In this document: positions 16,765 to 26,585 of the stretch, in pieces | Layout of the letters: every line of letters starts with the position of its first letter | Numbering within the stretch: position 1 is the first letter of the stretch | Assembly: GCF_008704995.1 (NCBI RefSeq) | Contig: NZ_CP023747.1 | Location: 5,738,001-5,802,000, forward strand | Length of the DNA: 64,000 bases | Direction of reading: 5' to 3' | From: Streptomyces nodosus | GTDB taxonomy: Bacteria > Actinomycetota > Actinomycetes > Streptomycetales > Streptomycetaceae | Program-made: the position numbers and the translations under genes | Notes under the pieces: generated by a model | Told to the model about the DNA's origin: nothing | Databases searched by the model: none | What the model saw: the letters and a program-made list of their open reading frames with translations, nothing else

Positions 16765-17688
16765 ATGGACCTTCGCATCTTCACCGAGCCCCAGCAGGGG
16801 GCGACCTACGACACCCTTCTCGCCGTCGCCAAGGCCACCGAGGACCTCGGCTTCGACGCCTTCTTCCGGTCGGACCACTATCTGAAGATGGGCGATGTCG
16901 ACGGTCTGCCCGGCCCCACCGACGCCTGGATCACCCTGGCCGGCCTCGCCCGTGAGACCAAGCGCATCCGTCTCGGCACGCTGATGACCGCCGCCACCTT
17001 CCGTCTGCCCGGCGTCCTCGCCATCGAGGTCGCGCAGGTGGACCAGATGTCCGGCGGCCGTGTCGAGCTGGGACTGGGCGCGGGCTGGTACGAGGAGGAG
17101 CACAAGGCATACGGCATCCCCTTCCCGAAGGAGAAGTTCGGTCGCCTGGAGGAGCAGCTGGCGATCGTCACCGGACTGTGGGCGACCGAGGCCGGCAAGA
17201 GCTTCAGCTTCCACGGGAAGCACTACGACCTCACCGACTCGCCGGCCCTGCCCAAGCCCGCCCAGGCCAAGGTCCCGGTGCTCATCGGCGGTCTCGGAGC
17301 GTCCCGTACCCCGCGGCTGGCCGCGCAGTACGCCGACGAGTTCAATGTGCCGTTCGCGTCGATCGAGGACAGCGAGCGTCAGATCGGCCGGGTCCGTGCC
17401 GCCGCCGAGGAGGCCGGGCGGAGTGCGGACGCCCTGACGTACTCCAACGCGCTGGTGGTCTGCGTCGGCAGGGACGACCAGGAGGTGGCCCGTCGCGCGG
17501 CCGTGATCGGCCGTGAGGTCGACGAGCTGAAGGAGAACGGCCTGGCCGGCTCCCCGGCCGAGGTCGTGGACAAGATCGGCAGGTACGCGGAGGCCGGTTC
17601 CAGCCGTTTCTACCTCCAGATCCTCGATCTCCAGGACCTGGACCACCTGGAGCTGATCTCTTCTCAGGTCCAGTCCCAGCTGTCCTGA
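16765..17688 (+). CDS. LLM-class F420/flavin-dependent oxidoreductase (TIGR03560-like)
   Basis: A 307-residue TIM-barrel enzyme of the luciferase-like superfamily. It starts MDLRIFTEPQQG and shows the family features DHYLKMGDVDGLPGPTDAW, LGTLMTAATFRLPGVLA, GGRVELGLGAGWYEEEH and PVLIGGLG. The short F420-type barrel suggests coenzyme F420 rather than FMN as cofactor; the substrate is not known. GGAG lies five bases before the ATG at 16765. A long hairpin at 17698-17780 follows its stop. Confidence 0.85.
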   Translation: MDLRIFTEPQQGATYDTLLAVAKATEDLGFDAFFRSDHYLKMGDVDGLPGPTDAWITLAGLARETKRIRLGTLMTAATFRLPGVLAIEVAQVDQMSGGRVELGLGAGWYEEEHKAYGIPFPKEKFGRLEEQLAIVTGLWATEAGKSFSFHGKHYDLTDSPALPKPAQAKVPVLIGGLGASRTPRLAAQYADEFNVPFASIEDSERQIGRVRAAAEEAGRSADALTYSNALVVCVGRDDQEVARRAAVIGREVDELKENGLAGSPAEVVDKIGRYAEAGSSRFYLQILDLQDLDHLELISSQVQSQLS

Positions 17689-17697
17689 TCCCTGCAC

Positions 17698-17780
17698 GGC
17701 CGCGTCCCGCGTCGCCCCGTTCCCGCGGTTCTACAGTTCTGCGGTTCCGCGGTTCCGCGGGAACCTACCGGGACGCGGCC
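17698..17780. terminator. Nested long hairpin after the LLM gene
   Basis: Outer arms GGCCGCGTCCCG (17698-17709) and CGGGACGCGGCC (17769-17780) enclose inner arms GTTCCCGCGG (17719-17728) and CCGCGGGAAC (17755-17764). All pair perfectly. It starts ten bases after the stop, so a terminator is the simplest reading. Confidence 0.55.
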
Positions 17781-17904
17781 GGAGCGGGCACCTGCGCCCT
17801 GCACGGATGCCTGCACCCTGCGCAGAGGAGGGGGGCGAGGGGACCGGGGTGCGGTGCGAAAACTCCATGGCCACGCGGGGGCCGGCCCGTTGATACTCAG
17901 GCGT

Positions 17905-19365
17905 GTGTTTCTGACGATCTCCACCACAGGCGACGAGAAGAACCCTGCCACCGACCTGGGCTTTCTGCTGCACAAGCATCCCGGCCGCGCGCAGGAGTTC
18001 AGCACTTCCCACGGCATCGCGCATGTCTTCTACCCCGAGGCGGATGCCGAGCGCTGCACGGCGGCGCTGCTCCTGGAGGTCGATGCGGTGGCACTGGTCC
18101 GGCGCGGCAAGGGCAAGGCCCGGGGCGGAGCTCCCGACGCGGCACTCGGACGCTATGTCAACGACCGCCCCTACGCCGCCTCCTCCCTGCTGGCCGTGGC
18201 GCTGAGCGGTGTGTTCTCCAGCGCGATACGCGGAGTGTGCCGGGCCAGGCCCGAGCGTGCCCGGCAGCCGCTGCCGCTGCGCATCGAGGTGCCCGCGCTG
18301 CCCGCCCGGGGCGGTCCCGGCCTGGTAGGCCGGCTGTTCGAGCCGCTCGGCTGGACGGTGACCGCCGAACCGGTGCCGCTGGACACCGAGTTCCCCGAGT
18401 GGGGCGACTCGCGGTATCTCCGCCTGGTCCTGGAGTCCACCGCGCTGACGCTGGCCGAGGCCCTGCGCCACCTCTATGTCCTGCTCCCCGTCCTCGACGA
18501 CGCCAAGCACTACTGGGTGTCCTCGGACGAGGTCGACAAGCTGCTGCGGGCCGGTGAGGGCTGGCTCGCCGGCCACCCGGAGCAGACGCTGATCACCAGC
18601 CGCTATCTCTCCCGCCGCTGGTCCCTGACCCGGCAGGCGACGGAGCGGCTCGAACTGGTCCGGCTGGCCGAGGCGGACGACAGCGAGGTCGAGGAGATCG
18701 ACAACGCGGTCGAGGAGGAGACCGCCACGGAGGAGAAGCCCACCCCGCTCGCCGTGCGACGCCGGGCGGCGATCCTCACGGCGCTCGGCAGTGCCGCCGC
18801 CGCCCGGGTCCTGGACCTCGGCTGCGGACAGGGCCAGTTGGTGCAGGAACTGCTCAAGGACCCCCGGTTCACGGAGATCGTCGGTGTGGATGTGTCGATG
18901 CGCGCGCTCGGCATCGCCTCCCGACGGCTGAAACTGGACCGCATGGGCGAGCGGCAGGCCGCACGCGTCACCCTCCTCCAGAGCTCGCTCACCTACACCG
19001 ACCAGCGGCTCGAGGGCTATGACGCCGCCGTGCTCAGCGAGGTCGTCGAGCATCTCGACCTGCCCCGCCTGCCCGCCCTGGAGTATGCGGTGTTCGGCGC
19101 TGCACGACCCCGCACGGTGCTCGTGACGACGCCGAACGTCGAGTACAACGTCCGCTGGGAGACCCTCCCGGCCGGACACACCCGCCACGGCGACCACCGC
19201 TTCGAGTGGACGCGCGAGGAGTTCCGCTCCTGGGCGGGCCAGGTGGCCGAACGGTACCGCTACACCGTCGAGTTCACCCCCGTGGGCCCCGACGACCCCG
19301 AGGTGGGGCCGCCCACCCAGATGGCCGTGTTCACCCGCATAGTGAAGGAGGAGAAGGCCGCATGA
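17905..19365 (+). CDS. hen1: Hen1, 3'-terminal RNA ribose 2'-O-methyltransferase
   Basis: A 486-residue bacterial Hen1. It adds a methyl group to the 2'-OH at the 3' end of a cleaved RNA before ligation, so the repaired site cannot be cut again. The N-terminal half (about 1-250) is the bacterial Hen1 N-domain (ISTTGDEKNPATDLGFLLHKHP) that works with Pnkp. The C-terminal half has SAM motif I DLGCGQG near 305 and the metal site SEVVEH near 377, with downstream histidines in HTRHGDHRF. The start is taken as GTG 17905 because homologues begin at this point; upstream codons add nothing conserved. The stop overlaps the pnkp start (ATGA). Confidence 0.93.
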   Translation: MFLTISTTGDEKNPATDLGFLLHKHPGRAQEFSTSHGIAHVFYPEADAERCTAALLLEVDAVALVRRGKGKARGGAPDAALGRYVNDRPYAASSLLAVALSGVFSSAIRGVCRARPERARQPLPLRIEVPALPARGGPGLVGRLFEPLGWTVTAEPVPLDTEFPEWGDSRYLRLVLESTALTLAEALRHLYVLLPVLDDAKHYWVSSDEVDKLLRAGEGWLAGHPEQTLITSRYLSRRWSLTRQATERLELVRLAEADDSEVEEIDNAVEEETATEEKPTPLAVRRRAAILTALGSAAAARVLDLGCGQGQLVQELLKDPRFTEIVGVDVSMRALGIASRRLKLDRMGERQAARVTLLQSSLTYTDQRLEGYDAAVLSEVVEHLDLPRLPALEYAVFGAARPRTVLVTTPNVEYNVRWETLPAGHTRHGDHRFEWTREEFRSWAGQVAERYRYTVEFTPVGPDDPEVGPPTQMAVFTRIVKEEKAA

Positions 19366-21899
19366 CCGAGACCGAGGGACGCACCCTGCCCGTCACCGAC
19401 CTCAGCCTCGTGGTGCTGATCGGTGCGTCGGGATCCGGCAAGTCCACCTTCGCCCGCCAGCACTTCAAGCCCACAGAGATCATCTCCTCGGACTTCTGCC
19501 GGGGCCTGGTCAGCGACGACGAGAACGACCAGAGCGCCACCCGGGACGCCTTCGACGTCCTGCACTACATCGCCGGCAAACGCCTGGCGGCCGGCCGCCG
19601 AACCGTCGTCGACGCCACCAGCGTGCAGCAGGACGCGCGCCGTCAGCTGATCGACCTGGCCAGGCAGCACGACGTACTGCCCATCGCGATCGTGCTCGAC
19701 ATACCGGAGGAGGTGTGCGCCGCACGCAACGCGGAACGCGCCGACCGGGCCGGCATGCCGCGCCGGGTGATCCAGCGCCACACCCGTGAACTGCGCCGCT
19801 CCCTCAGGCACCTGGAGCGGGAGGGCTTCCGCAAGGTGCACGTTCTGCGCGGGGTGGAGGAGACCGAGAGCGCGACCGTCGCCACCGAGAAGCGCTACAA
19901 CGACCTGACCCACCTCACCGGCCCCTTCGACATCATCGGCGACGTCCATGGCTGCTCGGCCGAGCTGGAGGTGCTGCTGGGCAAGCTCGGATACGTCGAC
20001 GGGACGCACCCGGAGGGCCGTACCGCCGTCTTCGTCGGCGACCTGGTGGACCGCGGCCCGGACAGCCCCGGGGTGCTGCGCCGGGTGATGTCCATGGTGG
20101 CGTCCGGGGACGCGCTCTGCGTGCCCGGCAACCACGAGAACAAGTACGGCCGTCATCTGCGCGGCCGCAAGGTGCAGCACACCCATGGGCTCGCCGAGAC
20201 CATCGCGCAGATGGAGGGCGAGAGCGAGGAGTTCCGGCAGCGGGTACGGGAGTTCATCGACGGGCTGGTCAGCCACTACGTCCTCGACGGCGGCAGTCTG
20301 GTCGTCTGCCACGCAGGACTGCCGGAGAAGTACCACGGCCGCACCTCGGGCCGGGTCCGCTCGCACGCGCTGTACGGCGAGACCACGGGGGAGACCGACG
20401 AGTTCGGCCTGCCGGTGCGCTATCCGTGGGCGGAGGAGTACCGGGGCCGGGCGGCGGTGGTGTACGGGCACACCCCGGTGCCGAAGGCCGGCTGGCTCAA
20501 CAACACCATCTGCCTGGACACCGGCGCGGTCTTCGGCGGCCGGCTGACCGCGCTGCGCTGGCCGGAGCGGGAACTGGTCGACGTACCGGCCGAGCGGGTC
20601 TGGTACGAGCCGCTCAAGCCGCTGGCCGACGAGGCGCCCGGCGGTCACGACTGCCGTCCGCCGGCACTCTCTGACGTCCACGGCCGCCGGGTGGTGGAGA
20701 CCCGGCACGCGGGCCGGATCTCGGTGCGCGAGGAGAACGCCGCGGCGGCCCTGGAGGTCATGAGCCGTTTCGCGGTGGACCCGCGGCTGCTGCCGTATCT
20801 GCCGCCGACCATGGCGCCGACGGCCACCTCGGGCGTCGACGGCTATCTGGAGCACCCCTTCGAGGCCTTCGCGCAGTACCGGCAGGACGGGGTCACCCGG
20901 GTCGTGTGCGAGGAGAAGCACATGGGCTCGCGGGCGGTGGCCCTGGTGTGCCGGGACACGGACGCGGCACGCGACCGTTTCGGGGTCGACGGCCCGGCCG
21001 GAGCCCTGTACACCCGCACCGGCCGCCCCTTCTTCGACGACCCGGCGACGACCGAGGAGGTCCTCGGCCGGGTGCGGTCGGCGATCGGCGCCGCGGGCCT
21101 GTGGGAGGAGCTGGACACCGACTGGCTGCTGCTGGACGCCGAGCTGATGCCCTGGTCGCTGAAGTCCACCGGACTGCTGCGCACCCAGTACGCGGCGGTC
21201 GGAGCGGCGTCCGGGGCGGCGTTCCCGGGGGCGCTCGCCGCACTGGAGGGCGCGGCGGCGCGGGGCGTCGAGGTGGCCCCCCTGCTGGCACGCCAGCGTG
21301 AACGGGCGGCCGACGCGGCGGCGTTCACCGACGCCTACCGCCGCTACTGCTGGACCACGGACGGTCTGGACGGGGTGCGTCTGGCCCCCTTCCAGATCCT
21401 TGCCGCACGGGGCCGCAGCCTCGCCGCCGTCCCCCATGACGAGCAGCTCGCCCTGATCGACCGGCTGGTCGCGCACGACACCTCCGGGCTGCTGCGCTCG
21501 ACGGAACGCCTGTTCGTCGACACCGGGGACCCGGAGTCGGTGCGGGCCGGGATCGACTGGTGGCTGGAGCTGACCGGGCGCGGCGGCGAGGGCATGGTGG
21601 TCAAGCCGGTCGGCGCGATGCGGCGCGACGGGCGGGACCGCCTGGTGCAGCCCGGCATCAAGTGCCGTGGCCGTGAGTATCTGAGGATCATCTACGGCCC
21701 CGAGTACACCCGACCGGAGAACCTCGCCCGGCTCCGCGGGAGGTTCCTGAACCACAAGCGCTCGCTGGCCCTGCGCGAGTACGCCCTCGGCCTGGAAGCC
21801 CTGGACCGCCTGGCGGAGGGCGAACCCCTGTGGCGGGTCCACGAGGCGGTCTTCGCGGTCCTGGCCCTGGAGTCGGAGCCGGTGGACCCCCGGCTGTGA
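19362..21899 (+). CDS. pnkp: Pnkp, polynucleotide kinase-phosphatase-ligase
   Basis: An 845-residue RNA repair enzyme. Three domains are in the known order: 5'-OH kinase (P-loop GASGSGKST near residue 21), 2',3'-phosphatase of the calcineurin type (GDVHG 192, GDLVDRG 225, GNHENK 256, GHTP 368), and an adenylyltransferase/ligase domain with the AMP-binding lysine in EEKHMGSR near 518 and GGEGMVVKP near 741. Family knowledge: Pnkp heals both ends and, with Hen1, seals tRNAs or other RNAs cut by ribotoxins. The ATG at 19362 overlaps the hen1 stop by four bases. Residue content of all active sites seems intact. Confidence 0.95.
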   Translation: MTETEGRTLPVTDLSLVVLIGASGSGKSTFARQHFKPTEIISSDFCRGLVSDDENDQSATRDAFDVLHYIAGKRLAAGRRTVVDATSVQQDARRQLIDLARQHDVLPIAIVLDIPEEVCAARNAERADRAGMPRRVIQRHTRELRRSLRHLEREGFRKVHVLRGVEETESATVATEKRYNDLTHLTGPFDIIGDVHGCSAELEVLLGKLGYVDGTHPEGRTAVFVGDLVDRGPDSPGVLRRVMSMVASGDALCVPGNHENKYGRHLRGRKVQHTHGLAETIAQMEGESEEFRQRVREFIDGLVSHYVLDGGSLVVCHAGLPEKYHGRTSGRVRSHALYGETTGETDEFGLPVRYPWAEEYRGRAAVVYGHTPVPKAGWLNNTICLDTGAVFGGRLTALRWPERELVDVPAERVWYEPLKPLADEAPGGHDCRPPALSDVHGRRVVETRHAGRISVREENAAAALEVMSRFAVDPRLLPYLPPTMAPTATSGVDGYLEHPFEAFAQYRQDGVTRVVCEEKHMGSRAVALVCRDTDAARDRFGVDGPAGALYTRTGRPFFDDPATTEEVLGRVRSAIGAAGLWEELDTDWLLLDAELMPWSLKSTGLLRTQYAAVGAASGAAFPGALAALEGAAARGVEVAPLLARQRERAADAAAFTDAYRRYCWTTDGLDGVRLAPFQILAARGRSLAAVPHDEQLALIDRLVAHDTSGLLRSTERLFVDTGDPESVRAGIDWWLELTGRGGEGMVVKPVGAMRRDGRDRLVQPGIKCRGREYLRIIYGPEYTRPENLARLRGRFLNHKRSLALREYALGLEALDRLAEGEPLWRVHEAVFAVLALESEPVDPRL

Positions 21900-21905
21900 G
21901 GGGAG

Positions 21906-21952
21906 CGGTCCGCGGTGCGGGTGCGGGGAATCCGGCCCCGCACCGCGGACCG
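21906..21952. terminator. Strong hairpin terminator after pnkp
   Basis: Perfect 16-base arms (21906-21921 and 21937-21952, left arm CGGTCCGCGGTGCGGG) with a 15-base loop, six bases after the pnkp stop. Confidence 0.7.
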
Positions 21953-21987
21953 GCGGGCCGTGGCCCTCCAGCGGACCGGCGGGACGT

Positions 21988-22090
21988 GCCCCCCCCCGTG
22001 GACCCGTGGACCCGTGGACCCGCCGGTCCTGCGGTCCCGCGGTCCCGTGGACTCGCGGTCCTGCGGTCCGTGGGACCTGCGTCCGGACCG
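21988..22090. repeat. Low-complexity GTGGACCC/GCGGTCC repeats
   Basis: Tandem copies of GTGGACCC followed by alternating GCGGTCC-type units fill much of the 309-base gap between pnkp and arcA. The units are partly complementary, so they can fold. No gene is seen. The arcA ribosome site lies at about 22198-22204. Confidence 0.6.
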
Positions 22091-22208
22091 TCCGCGCCCC
22101 GTCACCGGCGGGGCCCGGGCGCGGACCGGGCGGGGCGCGGACGGTCGGATCCGTACGGGTCAGGGCGATCGAAGGGTGAAGGTGCGTCCGAATGGTCAGG
22201 ATGGAGGC

Positions 22209-23447
22209 ATGGGATTCCATGTCGACTCCGAGGTCGGCCGCCTGCGCCGCGTCATCCTGCACCGGCCGGATCTCGAACTGAAAAGGCTCACCCCCAGCAA
22301 CAAGGACGCCCTGCTCTTCGACGATGTGCTGTGGGTGCGCCGGGCGCGCGCGGAGCACGACGGGTTCGCCGATGTGCTGCGCGACCGCGGGGTCGTCGTC
22401 CATCTCTTCGGCGATCTGCTGACCGAGGCGCTGGAGATCGCGGCCGCCCGGTCCCTGGTCCTGGGCCGGGTCTTCGACGAGAAGGAGTACGGGCCGCTCG
22501 CCACCGATCACCTCCGTGCCGCCTTCGAGGCGCTGCCCTCGCCCGAGCTGGCCGAGGCCCTGGTCGGCGGCATGACCAAGCGGGAGTTCCTGGACGCCCA
22601 TCCCGAGCCGACCTCCGTGCGGTTCCATGCGATGGAGCTCGACGACTTCCTGCTGCGGCCCCTCCCCAACCACCTCTTCACCCGCGACACCTCCGCCTGG
22701 ATCTACGACGGCGTCTCCATCAACGCCATGCGCTGGCCCGCGCGGCAGCGCGAGACCGTCCACTTCGAGGCGATCTACCGGCACCACCCGCTGTTCCGGG
22801 ACGAGGACTTCCAGGTCTGGTCCGAGGGGCAGTCGGACTATCCGTCCACCATCGAAGGCGGTGATGTGCTGGTCATCGGCAGCGGTGCGGTGCTGATCGG
22901 GATGAGCGAGCGGACCACCCCCCAGGCCGTGGAGATGCTCGCCCACAAGCTCTTCGCGGCCGGCTCGGCGCGGACCATCGTGGCGCTCGACATGCCCAAG
23001 CGGCGCGCCCTGATGCACCTCGACACCGTGATGACCATGGTCGACGGTGACACCTTCACCCAGTACGCGGGGCTCGGCATGCTCCGCTCGTACACCATCG
23101 AGCCCGGGTCGGGCGACAAGGAGCTGAAGGTCACCGACCATCCGCCGGAGCATATGCACCGGGCGATCGCCGCGGCGCTCGGCCTCAGCGAGATCCGTGT
23201 GCTCACCGCCACCCAGGATGTGCACGCGGCCGAGCGGGAGCAGTGGGACGACGGATGCAACGTCCTCGCGGTCGAGCCCGGTGTGGTGATCGCCTATGAA
23301 CGCAACGCCACCACCAACACCCATCTGCGGAGACAGGGGATCGAGGTCATCGAGATCCCTGGGAGCGAGCTGGGGCGGGGGAGGGGCGGGCCCCGGTGCA
23401 TGAGCTGCCCGGTGGAGCGGGACGCGATCCCGGTGCTCTCCGGGTGA
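22209..23447 (+). CDS. arcA: Arginine deiminase
   Basis: A 412-residue cytoplasmic enzyme that hydrolyses L-arginine to citrulline and ammonia. Guanidino-modifying fold motifs are present: substrate-binding [16 protein letters not shown] near 215, the catalytic [10 protein letters not shown] near 269 and a nucleophilic Cys in GGPRCMSC near residue 397. Length is normal for ADI (about 410). GGATGGAGGC lies before the ATG at 22209. It is followed by an ornithine carbamoyltransferase and an APC permease, which completes uptake and two steps of the arginine deiminase route; no carbamate kinase gene is seen nearby. Confidence 0.93.
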   Translation: MGFHVDSEVGRLRRVILHRPDLELKRLTPSNKDALLFDDVLWVRRARAEHDGFADVLRDRGVVVHLFGDLLTEALEIAAARSLVLGRVFDEKEYGPLATDHLRAAFEALPSPELAEALVGGMTKREFLDAHPEPTSVRFHAMELDDFLLRPLPNHLFTRDTSAWIYDGVSINAMRWPARQRETVHFEAIYRHHPLFRDEDFQVWSEGQSDYPSTIEGGDVLVIGSGAVLIGMSERTTPQAVEMLAHKLFAAGSARTIVALDMPKRRALMHLDTVMTMVDGDTFTQYAGLGMLRSYTIEPGSGDKELKVTDHPPEHMHRAIAAALGLSEIRVLTATQDVHAAEREQWDDGCNVLAVEPGVVIAYERNATTNTHLRRQGIEVIEIPGSELGRGRGGPRCMSCPVERDAIPVLSG

Positions 23448-23473
23448 GGTGCCGCGCCCTCCGGACAGGGTGC

Positions 23474-23501
23474 CGTATAGAAATGTGGAGGATCGTATAG
23501 A
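23474..23501 (+). promoter_or_regulatory. Repeated CGTATAGA before arcB
   Basis: CGTATAGA occurs at 23474-23481 and 23494-23501, exactly 20 bases apart, in the gap between arcA and the carbamoyltransferase. Each holds a -10-like TATAGA, so a promoter or a two-turn operator is likely. The area is AT-richer than its surroundings. Confidence 0.4.
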
Positions 23502-23552
23502 CTTTCATTCGTCCCTATGTTCGCCTTCTGTTCTCGTACTCTGGAGCGCCCC

Positions 23553-24578
23553 ATGGCGACAGTTCCGACCGCCCTCGCCGGACGCCACTTCCTCAAGGAG
23601 CTGGACTTCTCCGCCGAGGAGTTCCGTTCGCTGATCGAGCTGGCGGCCGAGCTGAAGGCGGCCAAGAAGGCCGGGGCCGAGACGCGGTATCTCACGGGCC
23701 GGAACATCGCCCTGGTCTTCGAGAAGACCTCGACCCGCACGCGCTGCGCCTTCGAGGTCGCCGCCGCCGACCAGGGCGCGCACACCACCTATCTGGACCC
23801 CGTGGGCTCACAGATCGGGCACAAGGAGTCGGTCAAGGACACCGCCCGTGTACTCGGCCGGATGTTCGACGCCATCGAGTACCGCGGGCACGGTCAGGGC
23901 GTCGTCGAGGAACTGGCCGCCCACGCCGGGGTGCCCGTCTACAACGGGCTCACCGACGAGTGGCACCCCACCCAGATGCTCGCCGATGTGCTCACGATGA
24001 CCGAGCACAGCGACAAGCCGCTGACCGGGACGGCCTTCGCCTACCTGGGCGACGCCCGCTACAACATGGGCAACTCCTACCTGGTCACCGGCGCCCTGCT
24101 CGGCATGGACGTCCGTATCGTCGCGCCCCGGGTGCTCTGGCCGGACGACACCATCGTCGAGCTCGCCCAGCATCTCGCCGGTGCCTCCGGGGCCCGTGTC
24201 ACGCTCACCGAGGACGTGAAGAAGGGCGTCCATGGCGCGGACTTCGTCGCCACCGACGTCTGGGTGTCCATGGGGGAGCCCAAGGAGGTCTGGGACGAGC
24301 GCATAGAGCTGCTCGGCCCCTACGCCGTGACCATGGACGTGCTGCGCGCCACCGGCAACGACAACGTGAAGTTCCTGCACTGCCTGCCGGCTTTCCACGA
24401 CCTCGGCACGCACGTCGGCCGCGAGATCCACCGGCGCCATGGCCTGACCGAACTGGAGGTCACCGACGAGGTGTTCGAGTCCGAGCACTCCGTCGTCTTC
24501 GACGAGGCGGAGAACCGGATGCACACGATCAAGGCCGTCCTCGTCGCCACCCTCGCCCGACCGGCCCGCCCTTCCTGA
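23553..24578 (+). CDS. arcB: Ornithine carbamoyltransferase (likely catabolic)
   Basis: A 341-residue enzyme that interconverts ornithine plus carbamoyl phosphate and citrulline. Carbamoyl-phosphate motif STRTR is near residue 60, DEWHPTQ near 134 and the ornithine-site HCLP near 275. The position between arcA and a permease suggests the catabolic direction (citrulline phosphorolysis); the anabolic argF is usually in the arg cluster elsewhere. The ATG at 23553 has CTGGAGC upstream; a leaderless ATG at 23517 is possible and would sit close behind the -10-like TATAGA. Confidence 0.92.
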   Translation: MATVPTALAGRHFLKELDFSAEEFRSLIELAAELKAAKKAGAETRYLTGRNIALVFEKTSTRTRCAFEVAAADQGAHTTYLDPVGSQIGHKESVKDTARVLGRMFDAIEYRGHGQGVVEELAAHAGVPVYNGLTDEWHPTQMLADVLTMTEHSDKPLTGTAFAYLGDARYNMGNSYLVTGALLGMDVRIVAPRVLWPDDTIVELAQHLAGASGARVTLTEDVKKGVHGADFVATDVWVSMGEPKEVWDERIELLGPYAVTMDVLRATGNDNVKFLHCLPAFHDLGTHVGREIHRRHGLTELEVTDEVFESEHSVVFDEAENRMHTIKAVLVATLARPARPS

Positions 24579-24721
24579 CCGGGCGCCGGTCGGGAACCTC
24601 CGTCACGACCACCGGCGGGCCCGGTACCACCCCTTCCGCGGCCCGTCGCGCGACACCCCCACCGCCCCTGACCAGGGGCACCCCACCGTCGCACCCGCAC
24701 CATCGAGAGAGCACCACCCGT

Positions 24722-26176
24722 ATGCCCGGCAGTACCGCCAATCCCTTCCGGATCAAGTCCCCCCAGCTGCTCGTCGCCCAGTCCGGCGGCGATCTCGAGG
24801 GCCACGGCCTCAGACGCCATATGGGCCTCTTCCAGCTGATCTGCTTCGGTGTCGGAGCCATCGTCGGCACCGGTATCTTCGTCGGCCTGTCCGACTCGGT
24901 CGCCCAGGCCGGGCCCGCCGTCGTGGTCTCCTTCGTGCTGGCGGCGCTCACCTGCGTCCTCACCGCGTTCGCCTTCGCCGAGCTGGGTGGTGCGATCCCG
25001 GTCTCCGGATCCTCGTACTCCTTCGCCTATGCGGGCCTCGGCGAGCGCGTGGCCTTCCTGGTCGGCTGGTGTCTGCTCCTGGAGTACGGCGTGTCCGTGT
25101 CGGCGGTCGCGGTCGGCTGGAGCCAGTACGTCAACGAGCTGCTGCGCTATCTCCTCGGCCTGCAGCTGCCCGCCGAGCTGTCCGCCGGACCCGGCGACGG
25201 CGGGGTGATCAACCTGCCCGCCGTGATCGTCATCGCCCTGGCCTCCCTGCTTCTGGTGCGGGGGGTCCGGGAGAGCGCCCGGGCCACCGCCGCCATGGCC
25301 GTGCTCAAGCTCGCCGTCCTCGTCGCCTTCTGCGCCATCGCCTTCACCGCCTTCCGGCACGGCAGGCTCACTCCGTTCGCCCCGGCCGGGCTCGGTGGCA
25401 TCGGTGCCGGCACCACGGCGGCCTTCTTCTCCTACATCGGCTTCGACGCGATCACCACCGCCGGCGAGGAGGCCAAGAACCCCCGCCGCAACATCCCGAT
25501 CGCGATCCTCGTCTGCATCGGACTGGTCACGCTGCTGTACTGCACGGTCGCGATCGCCGCCATCGGCGCCGTCGGCGGCGCCGAGGTGGGCGGCCGGTCC
25601 GCGGCCCTCTCCCATGTCGTGGACCGGGTCACCGGTTCCGCGGTCGGGGGTGGGGTGATCGCCTTCGGCGCGGTCGTCGCCATCGCCTCGGTGGTGCTCG
25701 CGGTGATGTACGGCCAGACCCGCATCCTGATGTCGATGTCCCGCGACGGCCTCATCCCGCGGGTCTTCGAACGGGTCTCGCCGAAGACCTCCACCCCGGT
25801 CACCGGCACCCTGATCACCGCGGTCGTCTTCGCCGTCCCGGCGGCCTTCTCCTCGCTGGACGCGGTCGTCAACCTGTGCACCATCGGCACCCTCGCCACA
25901 ATGGCCGTGGTCAATATCGCGGTGATCGCCCTGCGCCGCCGTGAGCCGGGACTCGCCCGCAGCTTCCGGGTGCCGCTCTATCCGGTGGTGCCGCTGCTGG
26001 GTGTCGGCTTCTGCAGTTATCTGATGTACGAGACGGGCTGGACGACCTGGGTGCAGTTCGCGGCGTTCCTGACGATCGGCTGCCTGGTGTACGCGGCCTA
26101 CGGGCGGCGGAACTCCCGGCTGGTGAACGACGCCGTCACACCGGACGCCACTGCCGTGGAAGCACGGGCAGTCTGA
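24722..26176 (+). CDS. APC-family amino acid permease
   Basis: A 484-residue membrane protein with 12 predicted helices of the cationic amino acid transporter branch (APC superfamily). Helix 1 carries the substrate motif VGAIVGTGIFVGLSD and the helix 6 region reads AFFSYIGFDAITTAGEEAKNP, both typical for this group. It probably imports arginine or a related amino acid for the two upstream enzymes, or exchanges it for ornithine; this is inferred from its place. The ribosome site is weak. Its last 41 bases overlap the convergent anti-sigma-type gene. Confidence 0.88.
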   Translation: MPGSTANPFRIKSPQLLVAQSGGDLEGHGLRRHMGLFQLICFGVGAIVGTGIFVGLSDSVAQAGPAVVVSFVLAALTCVLTAFAFAELGGAIPVSGSSYSFAYAGLGERVAFLVGWCLLLEYGVSVSAVAVGWSQYVNELLRYLLGLQLPAELSAGPGDGGVINLPAVIVIALASLLLVRGVRESARATAAMAVLKLAVLVAFCAIAFTAFRHGRLTPFAPAGLGGIGAGTTAAFFSYIGFDAITTAGEEAKNPRRNIPIAILVCIGLVTLLYCTVAIAAIGAVGGAEVGGRSAALSHVVDRVTGSAVGGGVIAFGAVVAIASVVLAVMYGQTRILMSMSRDGLIPRVFERVSPKTSTPVTGTLITAVVFAVPAAFSSLDAVVNLCTIGTLATMAVVNIAVIALRRREPGLARSFRVPLYPVVPLLGVGFCSYLMYETGWTTWVQFAAFLTIGCLVYAAYGRRNSRLVNDAVTPDATAVEARAV

Positions 26177-26585
26177 ACCACACCGCCTTGCCGGACGCGG
26201 TGAGGCGGTGACCGCAGGACGAACTGAGACTGCGGATCAGCAGCAGGCCCCGCCCGTGTTCCTGCCAGGGGTCGGGGGCCCGCATACCCGGCTGGGTCAG
26301 CCGGCCGGGCGGTGCCGGGTCGGGGTCGTGCACCTCGACCTTGCAGCCCGTCGGCGCCAGCTCGACCACCAGCTCTATCGGACCCTCGCCCGTGGCGTGC
26401 TCCACGGCGTTGGCGACCAGCTCCGCGGTGAGCAGCTCCGCGGTGTCGCAGTCCGCCGCGTGATCCAGCTCCGCCAGCGCCGTACGGACCAGCGCACGCG
26501 CCACGGGCACGGCCGCGGAGGTGTGCGGCAGCGCGACGCGCCAGGAGGCGGGGATGGATGGTTCGTACACGGTGTGTCCGTTCAT
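26136..26585 (-). CDS. RsbW/SpoIIAB-like ATP-binding regulator
   Basis: A 149-residue protein with one HATPase_c_2 domain. The N-box ELLTAELVANAVEHA and G2 box HGRGLLLIRSL are clear; the G1 region reads VHDPDPAPP, lacking the usual DxGxG, which is common in the large Streptomyces family of such proteins. Family members are anti-sigma or anti-anti-sigma partner kinases, but most have no known partner. No sigma or STAS gene is beside it. The ATG at 26585 follows AGGAC at a long distance. It overlaps the permease end by 41 bases. Confidence 0.75.
   Translation of the reverse strand: MNGHTVYEPSIPASWRVALPHTSAAVPVARALVRTALAELDHAADCDTAELLTAELVANAVEHATGEGPIELVVELAPTGCKVEVHDPDPAPPGRLTQPGMRAPDPWQEHGRGLLLIRSLSSSCGHRLTASGKAVWFRLPVLPRQWRPV

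Noticed and set aside
21906-22100. CRISPR array or satellite between pnkp and arcA
   Set aside because: The repeats are 7-9 bases with no spacers of constant length; they are low-complexity DNA and a terminator hairpin.
19260-23324. Very long open frame on the minus strand opposite pnkp and arcA
   Set aside because: It is the expected antisense shadow of GC-rich coding DNA; the plus-strand proteins have full motifs and proper starts, and the minus-strand frame has no recognisable domain.
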